In this document: positions 54,631 through 63,595 of the stretch, piece by piece
Layout: each line of letters opens with the position of its first letter
Position numbering within the stretch: the stretch's first letter is position 1
Assembly: GCA_018242605.1 (NCBI GenBank)
Contig: JAFEBP010000005.1
Location: 334,861-398,860, forward strand
Direction of reading: 5' to 3'
DNA length: 64,000 bases
DNA from: Planctomycetota bacterium
Lineage (GTDB): Bacteria > Planctomycetota > Phycisphaerae > Phycisphaerales > UBA1924
Notes under the pieces: model-generated
Told to the model about the DNA's origin: nothing
The model's database searches: none
What the model saw: the letters and a program-made list of their open reading frames with translations, nothing else
Translations under genes and position numbers: made by a program

Positions 54631-57600
54631 CTACATGCAGCCTCCTGCCTCCCACGCGATGAAGAACGTCTGCACATCGCCGCCGTCGACGCCGCCGTCC
54701 AGGTTGACATCGGCGGCGAAGTCACCGGCTTCCCACGCGACGAAGAAGGCCTGAACATCGGTCCCGTCGATGCCGCCGTCCTGGTTGAAGTCGGCGAAGC
54801 AGGGCGCGCCGATCTGGATCAAGTTCTCCGGTGCATCCACGGTGCCGCTCTTCTCCAGCGTGCGGTAGTAGATCCGGCACGTCGGGTTGATGAGGCGGCT
54901 ACCTGCTTCGATGATCAGGTGGTCAAGGTAGAGAGCTTCGCACAAGCTCTGCCCGAGACCGTCGTTGTCATGTGTGTCGATGAGGCGGATGGTGGAGAGC
55001 GCCGGGCCGATGTGAAGGGTGCCGATGGGATAATGGCCGGGCTGGGAGCGGTCCAAGCCCGCTTCGTCGGGGCCGAGGTCGATCGACATGACCTCAAGGG
55101 TCTGCTCGGCGCTCAAGCCTTCCATTTGAAGGGTGGTTTGCCTCATGTCATAGCGGGCGGTGGAGTCGATCACGCAGTCGAAGGAACCTTCGACACGGAC
55201 CAGCGAGCCTGTGAAGGGCATCAGCAGTTGGCCAGTGAGACCGAGGGTGAGGTCGCCGTTCACCTCCAGGTTTGAGACATCACCGCTATTGATGATCGTG
55301 CCGTCGCTGGTAAGCGGGCCGAAGATCGAGAGGGTGCCGGATGACAGGATTGTCGTGGCGCCGGACTCATTGGCGTATAAACCCAAGACCGTGCCGCCGC
55401 CGACGATGTGCGTGGTCGCACAGTTGCGAAAGCGAGGGGTGTTGATGGTGCTGTTATTGGCGATCAAGGTGCCGATATTGGTAAACGTACCGAGCGAAGC
55501 GACGTTTGCCTCCAGTGCGACAAGCAGCGATCCGGTAGACACGGTGTCCCCCGAGAACAAGATGGAGGCTCCGTGTTCAAGAGCCACCGAGCCTTGAAGT
55601 TCCGCCGTGGGAACGGTGATGACCGACGTGGAGCTTGCTCGCCCCGTCAGCACGCCGCGCGAGCCCAGCAGGAAGGAACTGCAGGCCAACTCGACCGTCG
55701 CGTCCTGGGAGCTGTCCAGTTCGCCGAAGATGTCGATAGAAGAGCCTGCGGACGTACCGATTGAGGACGCGTTCCCAAGTCTCAAGCAAGACCCCGGCGG
55801 TGTGCGGATATCGCCTGGACTGGTCAGTGACAATCCGAGCCCCGCCGTGTCCAGATTGTGGACGGTTCGCCACGCGGCTTCGGTGCCTGTAATGGTTTGG
55901 CCCGGCTGGGCGGCGAGCACCGCTGTTGCAATGGAGTGAAAAGTCACGCCAGTGGATTCGTTCCAAGCGATGGGAAAGTCGGTGGCCGCGACAGTAAATG
56001 CGTACGCCGAACCGTGTTCCACGTCGCCGGCGATGTCGTCGCTGGGAGCTCCCGCCAATGCGGTGTTTTCTGCGAGAGCAACCGACGCGCCGAAAAGATC
56101 GCCGGCCGCGCCGTCCGGCGCCGTGAGCTTGGCCAACTCGATCCAACCGGCTCCCGCTCGAGAGAAAACGTATGCCGAGCCCAGATCGAAACCCCCGTCA
56201 ATATCATCGTGCGGCGAACCGACCAGAGCGTCCGCGCCGCAAATGCCTACCGATGCGCCAAAATGATCAAGGCTCGAGCCGTCCGACGCGGTGAGTCTGG
56301 CCTGCTGCGTCCAAGTGGTGCCGGTGCGTGAGAATATATACGCCGCACCCCGACCGTCACTCCAGCCGGGCGATCCCATCAGCGCCGTGTCGATCGAGAT
56401 CGCCACGCAAGAGCCGAAACCGCAATACGCGGTGCCATCCGAAGAGATCAGCCTGGCCTGCTGGGTCCAGGCTGCGCCGTCGCGTGCGAACACATATGCT
56501 GCGCCGCGGCCATAATCGGCTCCGACCCCTTCCGCCGGCGCGCCGACCAACGCTGTGTCCCCGCAGAGCGCGACGGATTGCCCGAAAGCTCGAGTCGAGA
56601 CGCCGTTCGGAAGCGAGAGTTTCGCTTCCTGCTCCCATCTGAGGCCACTTCGAACAAACACATAGACGGCTCCTCGCTCGATACCGATATCGCCGCCCGG
56701 GATCGAATCCTCGCCGTACGCCCCGATTAGAGCTGTATCACCCGAGACGCTCACGCTGTAGCCGAACTTGTCCAGCCACTCACCATCGGATGCGACAAGT
56801 TTGGCTTGGGGCATCCAGGTAGTGCCCGAACGAACGAAGACGTACGCTGAGCCTTCTTGGCCGTTGAGGCCAACGTCATCGTTAAACGCTCCCACCAGAG
56901 CGGTATCGCCCGATAGGGAGACAGAGCAACCGAACTGGTCATAAGGCCCGCCATCGAACGCGGCAAGTCGGGCCTGTTGGACCCATGTCGCGCCCGAGCG
57001 AATGAAGACGTACGCATAACCCAACTGCCGGTCTTCACGCACGCCGATGAGCGCTGTGTCGCCGGATATGGAAACCGACCAGCCGAAATAGTCGTTCGCA
57101 ACGACCTGAGACCCGATGATTTTAAAATCTGGTCCGATCCAAACGTCACCGGCGCGGGAGAAGACCCACACCGATCCCTGGTCAAGACTGGGGCCCACGT
57201 CGTCGAGGTTGGCGCCAATCAAAAGCGTGTCACCCGAGATGGCAATAGACGATCCGAAATGATCGTCGCCCGCGCCGTCCGGGGCGGCGAGTTTGGCCTG
57301 CTGTGTCCAAGTGGTGCCCAACTGTGTGAAGACGTACCCCGAGCCTTGGTTGATGCGGTCGCCCATGTCAGCTGAATACGAGCCGACGACAACCGTCGCG
57401 CCCGCGATACCAACGGACCAGCCAAAAAAGTCATCTGCGGCGCCGTCCGAGGCTGTGAGCTTTGCCTGCTGAATCCAAGTTGATCCTGATCGTGCGAAGA
57501 CGTAGGCCGAGCCTTGATTGAGATTGCCGCCTGAATCATCCTCGGCCGCCCCGATGATGGCCGTGCTTCCTGATAGACAGACCGAACATCCGAACGAGTC

Positions 57601-58359
57601 GTCTTCTTCACCGTCCGCGGCTGTGAGCTTTGCCTGACGCGTCCACGTTGAACCAACGCGTGTGAAGATGTACGCCGCGCCCTGACGGATGTTGGCTCCC
57701 GCATCGTTCCAGCACGCTCCCACAAGAGCCACGTCGCCCGAGAGAGAGACCGAGGAACCAAACCGGTCGTACATTGCACCGTCCGCAACTGTGAGTTTGC
57801 CTTGCTGTGTCCAGATCGATCCGGACCGGGTGAACACGTACGCCGAGCCCTGCTGCCAGTTGATCCCCACGGTGTCCCAATCTGCTCCGATGAGCACCGA
57901 GTCGCCAGAAATGGCCACAGACCCGCCCAGAAACGCAAAATCGACGCCGTCAGACGCGACAAGCTTGGCTTGCTGTGTCCACGAATCTCCGGTGCGTGTG
58001 AACACGTACGCCGCGCCGTGGCCACTGTTGTCACCAGGGTCCCCGATGATTGCCGTTCCGCCCTCGACAGCGATCGAACTGCCGAAAAAGCCGATTCCGA
58101 TGGCACCTGTCGGAGTGAGCGTTGCTTCGAATTCCCATCCCGTGCCCGTCCATCGGTATACATGGGCCGACCCCTGGTTATTGCCTGGAGCCCCGACCAG
58201 CATCGTGTCGCCGTCAATAGCCACGGCGGAGCCGAAATGTTGGCCGGCTGCCGCGTTGGGAGCGCTCAGTTGTTGGGGAGTGCTTCGCTGGGCCGCGACA
58301 TGTTCGGTGGAAAACAACGCACTGCAAACTGCTAAGGAACTAACGAAGAACCTGCGCAT
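54631..58359 (-). CDS. Secreted double-propeller FG-GAP protein 1 with GC-type dockerin
   Basis: A 1242-aa exported protein from the ATG at 58359, fixed by an AAGGAG site 6 bp upstream; a signal peptide follows (MRRFFVSSLAVCSALFS, cleavage after VAA). Fourteen FG-GAP repeats of the type FGxSVxxSGDTALxGA occupy residues about 35-790. After the seventh, the spacer changes to WIGPDFKIIGS, so they fall into 7+7, expected to be two seven-bladed beta-propellers. A conserved beta-rich region of about 350 residues ends in RIYYRTLEKSGTVDAPENL. Two EF-hand-like dockerin loops close the protein, which ends EAGGCM, one Met beyond the usual Gly-Cys. Paralogue of the next gene. Ligand unknown. Confidence 0.85.
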   Translation of the reverse strand: MRRFFVSSLAVCSALFSTEHVAAQRSTPQQLSAPNAAAGQHFGSAVAIDGDTMLVGAPGNNQGSAHVYRWTGTGWEFEATLTPTGAIGIGFFGSSIAVEGGTAIIGDPGDNSGHGAAYVFTRTGDSWTQQAKLVASDGVDFAFLGGSVAISGDSVLIGADWDTVGINWQQGSAYVFTRSGSIWTQQGKLTVADGAMYDRFGSSVSLSGDVALVGACWNDAGANIRQGAAYIFTRVGSTWTRQAKLTAADGEEDDSFGCSVCLSGSTAIIGAAEDDSGGNLNQGSAYVFARSGSTWIQQAKLTASDGAADDFFGWSVGIAGATVVVGSYSADMGDRINQGSGYVFTQLGTTWTQQAKLAAPDGAGDDHFGSSIAISGDTLLIGANLDDVGPSLDQGSVWVFSRAGDVWIGPDFKIIGSQVVANDYFGWSVSISGDTALIGVREDRQLGYAYVFIRSGATWVQQARLAAFDGGPYDQFGCSVSLSGDTALVGAFNDDVGLNGQEGSAYVFVRSGTTWMPQAKLVASDGEWLDKFGYSVSVSGDTALIGAYGEDSIPGGDIGIERGAVYVFVRSGLRWEQEAKLSLPNGVSTRAFGQSVALCGDTALVGAPAEGVGADYGRGAAYVFARDGAAWTQQARLISSDGTAYCGFGSCVAISIDTALMGSPGWSDGRGAAYIFSRTGTTWTQQARLTASDGSSLDHFGASVGICGADALVGSPHDDIDGGFDLGSAYVFSRAGAGWIELAKLTAPDGAAGDLFGASVALAENTALAGAPSDDIAGDVEHGSAYAFTVAATDFPIAWNESTGVTFHSIATAVLAAQPGQTITGTEAAWRTVHNLDTAGLGLSLTSPGDIRTPPGSCLRLGNASSIGTSAGSSIDIFGELDSSQDATVELACSSFLLGSRGVLTGRASSTSVITVPTAELQGSVALEHGASILFSGDTVSTGSLLVALEANVASLGTFTNIGTLIANNSTINTPRFRNCATTHIVGGGTVLGLYANESGATTILSSGTLSIFGPLTSDGTIINSGDVSNLEVNGDLTLGLTGQLLMPFTGSLVRVEGSFDCVIDSTARYDMRQTTLQMEGLSAEQTLEVMSIDLGPDEAGLDRSQPGHYPIGTLHIGPALSTIRLIDTHDNDGLGQSLCEALYLDHLIIEAGSRLINPTCRIYYRTLEKSGTVDAPENLIQIGAPCFADFNQDGGIDGTDVQAFFVAWEAGDFAADVNLDGGVDGGDVQTFFIAWEAGGCM

Positions 58360-58731
58360 TGTCATCTCCTTGCGCAAAGGGATCTGCTGACCTTGACTCT
58401 CACAGGGCACCGTGCTGCAGCATGCCGGTTCGCGTCTGTCAGCAGCATTTTCAAACCACCAATGCACAATCGTCATCCGAGTACGGGAGACTTTCCATGC
58501 GGGAAACTTCCTTGAACTGATGAGAAGGCTGGGTGGGATCGCCTGGCAGAGGCATCACTGAGTAGAGCTGTTTTTGCTTGGGATTAACCTGTCGAGGGCG
58601 CATGCCACGGAGCGGGTCGCGATCGCCCGAGCTTGTTTCGCACGTGCGGACCGAATCGCCTCGCGCTCCGCGGACGCATACTCCCTCTGGCCCTGCGCGT
58701 AACACAAACGACCAGGCCGCGTGGTCCCGCT
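58360..58731. other. Intergenic region between the two FG-GAP genes
   Basis: A 370-bp gap on the minus-strand reading direction between the end of FG-GAP gene 2 and the start of gene 1. It should contain the promoter of gene 1, but I see no strong hexamers, no hairpin with a T-run and no small gene. Short frames here have no recognisable coding character. Confidence 0.4.
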
Positions 58732-61700
58732 TCAACAGCCGCCGGCCTCCCACGCGGCAAAGAAGGTGTCTACGTCAGCACCATCGACGCCACCGTCCTG
58801 GTTGACATCGGCGGCGAAGTCACCCGCTTCCCACGCGGCGAAGAAGGCCTGAACATCGGCCCCGTCGATCCCGCCGTCCTGGTTGAAGTCGGCGAAGCAG
58901 GGCGTGCCGATGGGGATCAAGTTCTCCAACGCATCCACTGTGCCGCTGTTCTCCAGCGTGCGGTAGTAGATACGGCACGACGGGTTCATCAGCCGGCTCC
59001 CCTCCTCGATTCGCAGCGTGTCGACATAGATCGCCTCGCAGGAGTCCTGCCCTAGTCCGTCATTGTCGTGCGCATCGACAAGCCTCACCGTCGAGACTCC
59101 CGGGCCGATGTGCAGGGTGCCGACCGGGTAGCGCCCTGACAGGGTGCGGTCCAGTCCAGATTCATCGGGGCCGATGTCGGCGGACATGACCTCCAGGGTC
59201 TGCTCGGGACCGGTGCCTTCCAACTGCAGCGTCGCCTGGTTCATGTCGTAGCGGGTGTTGTCGTTGATCGCGCAGTCGAACGAGCCGCCGAGGTGCACCA
59301 GCGAACCGGTGAAGGGCATGAGCAGGTTCGCCGCCGGGCCCAGCACCAGGCTCCCGCCCACATCCAGGTTGGGAGGCCCGCCCAGGCAGTTGGAGCAGAC
59401 CGTACCCACGATCGTGCCTTCGTTGGTGAGCGAGCCGAAAACAAAGAGCGTGCCCGAGCGGATGGTGGTGACGGCGCCGGCCTCGTTGGTGTAGGAGCCG
59501 AAGACGGCGCTGCTGCCGAAGATAATGGCTTGGGCACGGTTGTCGAAGAGCGGCGCGGTGACCTGCCCCGAGGTCATCGTCCAGACATCGTCGTTGAGGA
59601 TGGTGCCTCCGGCATCCACCGAGGCGTTGGCGAACGTCGTGACCGGACCGATCGCGGTGACGGCGCCAGTGAAACGGACGGAGGCGCCCTGTTCAACGCG
59701 GGAGGTGCCTTCGAGTGAGGCGGTTGGCGCGGCGACGAGGAGGGACGATCCGGTGCGGGCCGTCAGCGCTCCGCGCAAGCCGAGCCGAAACGCGTCGGCG
59801 TACAGATCGATGAAGCCCTGGGCTCGCAGTTCCCCGAAGATCTCGATAGGCGATCCGCTTGGCGCCGCGAGCAACGTGGAGTCGGTGAGGGTAACGATCG
59901 AGCCCGGAGCGGTGCGGATGTCGCCCGAACCGAGCAGCGCGAGCGAACGCCCCTGCGTGCTCAGGCTCGACAAGGTACGCCATGCGGCCTCCGAGGCGGT
60001 GATCTGTTGACCACCGACGGCCGGGAACACGGCCGCGGCGAGGGTGGGGTAGGAAATGTCGGTGACGTCGTTGTGGGCAAGCGACAAGTCTTCGGCGGGA
60101 ATGATGAACGCCCACACCGAACCCTGGTCGGCGTTGGCGCCCACATTGTCGGCGAACGCCCCTATGACCGTCGTGTCGCCTGAGAGGGCGACGCATCCGC
60201 CGAAGGAGTCGCCGGCCGCTCCGTCGGCAGCGGTGAGCTGGGTCTGCTGGGTCCAGCTGGTGCCTGAACGCACGAACACGTACGCCGAGCCTTGGTCCGT
60301 ATTGTTCCCCATATCGTCTGCATATGCCCCGACGATCGCGGTGTCGCCGGACAGGGCGACGCCGCCGCCGAACTGATCGCCCGCCGCGCCGTCGGAGGCG
60401 GTGAGCTGGGCCTGCTGAGTCCAGGTAATGCCGGTACGCACGAACACGTACGCCGCACCCTGATTGGGGTTTGCGCCCACATCGTTGTTGAACGCTCCGG
60501 TGATCGCGGTGTCGCCGGAGAGGGCGACGGAGTAGCCGAATCGATCCCCCGCCGCGCCGCCGGTGGAGGTGAGTTGGGCCTGCTGGGTCCAGGTGGTGCC
60601 GCTGCGTGTGAAGACAAAGGCCGAGCCCTGGTCGCCATTGGCGCCCACGTCGTCGCTGAACGCCCCGACGATCGCGGTGTCGCCGGAAAGGGCGACGCCG
60701 ACTCCGAAGTTGTCGCCCGCCGCGCCGCCTGCGGCGATGAGTTGAGCCTGCTGGGTCCAAGTGGTACCCGAGCGTACGAAGACGAAAGCCGATCCCTGGT
60801 CGGTGCTGGCGCCCACATCGTCGTTGAACGCCCCGACGATCGCGGTGTCGCCTGAAAGTGCGACGCTGACGCCGAACTGGTCGCCTCCCACGCCGCCGGT
60901 AGCGGTGAGTTGAGCCTGCTGAGTCCAGGTGGAGCCGCTGCGAGTGAAAATGTATGCCGAGCCTTGGTTGCCATTGGCGCCCACATCGTCGGTCCATGCC
61001 CCCACGATCGCGGTGTCGCCGGAGAGGGCGACGGAGTAACCGAACTGGTCGCCCGCCGCGCCGCCGGTGGCGGTGAGTTGGGCCTGCTGAGTCCAGGTGG
61101 TGCCGCTGCGCGTGAAAACGTAGGCCGAGCCTTGGTCAACGCTGGCGCCCACGTCGTCGGTCCGCGCGCCCACGATCGCCGTGTCGCCGGAGACGGCGGC
61201 GGAGTATCCGAAAACATCGAGAGCCGCGCCGTCGGAAGCCAGCAGCTTCAGGTCGGGGCCGATCCACGTGCTTCCCACGCGGGAGAAGACCCACGCCGAG
61301 CCTTGGTCGAAGTTGGCGCCCACGTCGTCGTACGGCGCCCCTGCCACCGCGGTGTCGCCGGAGAGGGCGACGGAGGAGCCGAACCCGTCGCCGGACGCGC
61401 CGTCGGTGGCGGTGAGCAGGGCCTGCTGGGTCCAGGTGGTGCCGCTGCGTGTGAAGACAAAGGCCGAGCCCTGGTTGACGATGCCCATAGAACTTGCCCC
61501 CACGACCGCCGTGTCGCCCGACAGGGCGACGGAGTATCCGAAGAAGAGACCGCTCGCGCTGTCGGGAGCGATGAACTGGGCTTGCTGGCTCCAGGTGACG
61601 CCGGAGCGAACAAAGACATAGGCCGAGCCTCGGTTGACGATACCGCCCACGTCGTCGAAGTGAGCCCCCACGACCGCCGTATCTCCGGAGAGGGCGACGC

Positions 61701-62559
61701 TGTAGCCGAACCAGTCGGCCGCCGCGCCGTCGGAGGCGGTGAGTTGGGCCTGCTGGGTCCACGTCGCGCCGGTGCGCGTGAAGACGTACGCCGAGCCCCG
61801 GTCAGGATTGGCGCCCACGTCGTCGGCGGGTGCCCCGACGATCGCGGTGTCGCCGGAGACGGCGACGGAGGAGCCGAAAATGTCGCCCGCCGCGCCATCC
61901 GCGGCGGTGAACCGGGCCTGCTGGGTCCACGTCATGCCGCTGCGGACGAAGACGTAGGCCGAGCCCTGGTCGGTGTTGGCGCCGACGTCGTCGCGGGGTG
62001 CCCCGACGATCGCGGTGTCGCCGGAGATCGCGACGGAGGAGCCGAAAACATCACCGGGCTGTCCGTCGTCGGCGGCGAGTTGGGCCTGATGTGTCCAGGT
62101 CGTGCCGGAGCGGGTGAAGACGGAGGCCGAGCCCCGGCCGCCGACGTCGCCGAACGCCCCCACGATCGCCGTATCCCCGGAGAGTGCGACGCTGTAGCCG
62201 AAGTAGCCGCCCGTCGAGCCGCCGGAGGCCGTGAGTTGGGCCTCGAACGTCCAGCCCGAGCCCGTCCAGCGGTAGACGTGCACCGTTCCCTGCTCGGCGT
62301 TGCCGCCGACGTCGGCGTCGGACGCTCCCACCAGCATCGTGTCGCCGTCGATGGCGACGGCGATGCCGAACCGATCGGCATCGGCACCGGAGGGGTGCAG
62401 GAGTTGAACCGGTGTGGACCGCTGGGCGAGGTCCCAGCCGGCGCCAAAGCAGAGCGTCGCCACCACCATCACGAGAGAAACTCGCCTACGCCCCGCGGCT
62501 GCGCCGCACCGGTCAAACGCGATCAACGCACATCGCACGATCAAGTGGATCACGTTCAT
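58732..62559 (-). CDS. Secreted double-propeller FG-GAP protein 2 with GC-type dockerin
   Basis: A 1275-aa exported protein from the ATG at 62559 (AGGAG 8 bp upstream). An N-terminal hydrophobic segment (RRVSLVMVVATLCFGAGW) serves as signal sequence. Fourteen FG-GAP repeats (mostly FGYSVALSGDTAIVGA) follow; after the seventh the spacer reads WIGPDLKLLASDG, giving the same 7+7 layout as FG-GAP protein 1. Repeats 9-14 are nearly identical even in DNA, implying recent amplification or conversion. The C-terminal region (RIYYRTLENSGTVDALENL) and dockerin (NQDGGIDGADVQAFFAAWEA) match the paralogue; it ends EAGGC. Probably a surface or secreted calcium-binding adhesin-like protein. Confidence 0.87.
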   Translation of the reverse strand: MNVIHLIVRCALIAFDRCGAAAGRRRVSLVMVVATLCFGAGWDLAQRSTPVQLLHPSGADADRFGIAVAIDGDTMLVGASDADVGGNAEQGTVHVYRWTGSGWTFEAQLTASGGSTGGYFGYSVALSGDTAIVGAFGDVGGRGSASVFTRSGTTWTHQAQLAADDGQPGDVFGSSVAISGDTAIVGAPRDDVGANTDQGSAYVFVRSGMTWTQQARFTAADGAAGDIFGSSVAVSGDTAIVGAPADDVGANPDRGSAYVFTRTGATWTQQAQLTASDGAAADWFGYSVALSGDTAVVGAHFDDVGGIVNRGSAYVFVRSGVTWSQQAQFIAPDSASGLFFGYSVALSGDTAVVGASSMGIVNQGSAFVFTRSGTTWTQQALLTATDGASGDGFGSSVALSGDTAVAGAPYDDVGANFDQGSAWVFSRVGSTWIGPDLKLLASDGAALDVFGYSAAVSGDTAIVGARTDDVGASVDQGSAYVFTRSGTTWTQQAQLTATGGAAGDQFGYSVALSGDTAIVGAWTDDVGANGNQGSAYIFTRSGSTWTQQAQLTATGGVGGDQFGVSVALSGDTAIVGAFNDDVGASTDQGSAFVFVRSGTTWTQQAQLIAAGGAAGDNFGVGVALSGDTAIVGAFSDDVGANGDQGSAFVFTRSGTTWTQQAQLTSTGGAAGDRFGYSVALSGDTAITGAFNNDVGANPNQGAAYVFVRTGITWTQQAQLTASDGAAGDQFGGGVALSGDTAIVGAYADDMGNNTDQGSAYVFVRSGTSWTQQTQLTAADGAAGDSFGGCVALSGDTTVIGAFADNVGANADQGSVWAFIIPAEDLSLAHNDVTDISYPTLAAAVFPAVGGQQITASEAAWRTLSSLSTQGRSLALLGSGDIRTAPGSIVTLTDSTLLAAPSGSPIEIFGELRAQGFIDLYADAFRLGLRGALTARTGSSLLVAAPTASLEGTSRVEQGASVRFTGAVTAIGPVTTFANASVDAGGTILNDDVWTMTSGQVTAPLFDNRAQAIIFGSSAVFGSYTNEAGAVTTIRSGTLFVFGSLTNEGTIVGTVCSNCLGGPPNLDVGGSLVLGPAANLLMPFTGSLVHLGGSFDCAINDNTRYDMNQATLQLEGTGPEQTLEVMSADIGPDESGLDRTLSGRYPVGTLHIGPGVSTVRLVDAHDNDGLGQDSCEAIYVDTLRIEEGSRLMNPSCRIYYRTLENSGTVDALENLIPIGTPCFADFNQDGGIDGADVQAFFAAWEAGDFAADVNQDGGVDGADVDTFFAAWEAGGC

Positions 62560-63136
62560 CTCTCGTTCTCCTAGTTGTGGATAATTATATGCATTATGCC
62601 GGAATTTGTCTGCGCAGTTCACGGCCGCAGTGACCCCTAGGCATGCGCCGCGCGGATTGCGGGGCTTCTTCACTCCGTGAACCAACGTTTCACCGAGCGC
62701 ACGGAGTCGAAGAACGCCGCCGTTGATCGGCGCGATCGTCGACGCGGAGCGCCGATGTATCCGATGAAGCCGAAGCGACCGTCGTTCGAGCGAGTTTCAC
62801 CGCACGCCTCGGGCCGGTGGGTGGTTCGAGTTTCAGTTCAGCTCCGCACCGTCCCGCTTCCCACTCGGCGAGGAAACTGTCTACTTTGGCGCAGTTGCTG
62901 TCCTGGTAGACGTCGACGAAGCAGGGGGCGCCGATGAGGGTGAGGTTTTGCGACGCATCATGCGTTCGCGAAAGCTCGCATCACGAAGGAGACGTGCGGC
63001 TACTCGCGCCGGTTCGTTGCAGCGGCGGTCGAATCACGGGACATACTGGAACACCAGCGGTGATTGCTTTGAATGGCTTGGACTGCCAATCTGCGGAGCA
63101 AGAGGAGAAGAATGGTCGGGACGGCAACGCTACTGG
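62560..63136. other. Gene-poor region containing a dockerin remnant
   Basis: No intact gene lies between FG-GAP gene 2 and queD. The only recognisable content is the degraded minus-strand dockerin fragment at about 62830-62985. The part nearest 62559 must carry the promoter of FG-GAP gene 2. Confidence 0.55.
62830..62985 (-). pseudogene. Remnant of a GC-type dockerin C-terminus
   Basis: Translated on the minus strand, this segment reads LSRTHDASQNLTLIGAPCFV, then DVYQDSNCAKVDSFLAEWEA and GRC. It lines up with VDALENLIPIGTPCFADFNQ, DGGIDGADVQAFFAAWEAG in the two paralogues to the left. The second EF-hand loop is missing, the Asp/Gly ligands of the first are degraded, and no upstream propeller region is recognisable. 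It therefore looks like the decayed end of a third family member. Borders are approximate. Confidence 0.65.
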
Positions 63137-63499
63137 TTATTCGTCTTCGCCGCGGTAGGTGCAGCCGGCTTTGGCGGTTTCGTGGAGGGTGATTTCGGCG
63201 AGGCCGGGGACGGCGGCTTTGATGTGGGTCCAGAGGTAGCGGGTGATCTGTTCGGCGGTGGGGTTCTCGAGGCCGGGGATGTCGTTGAGGGTGCGGTGGT
63301 CGAGGCTGTCGATGATGGGCTCGACCAGACGCTTGAGTTCGGCGAAGTCCATGACCCAGTTGGTGTGGGGTTGCTGGACGCCCCGCACGTGGATGCGGGC
63401 GCGGTAGGAGTGGCCGTGGAGGCGTTTGCACTTGTGCCCGTCGGGAACGTTGGGGAGGAAGTGGGCGGCCTCGAAGGTGAAGTCGCGGAAGATCTGCAT
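63137..63499 (-). CDS. queD: 6-carboxytetrahydropterin synthase (QueD/PTPS family)
   Basis: A 120-aa enzyme of the 6-pyruvoyltetrahydropterin synthase fold, which in bacteria makes 6-carboxy-5,6,7,8-tetrahydropterin for queuosine. Zinc ligands are in AAHFLP and LHGHSY; the catalytic Cys is in HKCKRLHGHS and the pterin-anchoring Glu in ITLHETAKAG. Length is typical. No other queuosine genes are adjacent in the window. Biopterin synthesis is the alternative role of the family. Confidence 0.93.
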   Translation of the reverse strand: MQIFRDFTFEAAHFLPNVPDGHKCKRLHGHSYRARIHVRGVQQPHTNWVMDFAELKRLVEPIIDSLDHRTLNDIPGLENPTAEQITRYLWTHIKAAVPGLAEITLHETAKAGCTYRGEDE

Positions 63500-63595
63500 G
63501 GGGGAGGGTATGGAGAGGCGTTGGGTGTTGAGCGTTCAGGAGAGCGGGCGGCGCGGGAGTGAACTGAAGAAAGAATGACCGGGACGGCCAAGCCA

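Noticed and set aside
58732..62400. Regular DNA repeats that could suggest a CRISPR array or satellite
   Set aside because: The period is coding (FG-GAP repeats of about 50-60 residues), with no short identical repeats separated by unique spacers.
60910..62574. Long plus-strand open frame (554 codons) antisense to FG-GAP protein 2
   Set aside because: It is the shadow of a GC-rich repetitive gene; the translation is Gly/Arg/Asp repeats with no family features, while the minus strand encodes a signal peptide, FG-GAP repeats and dockerin.
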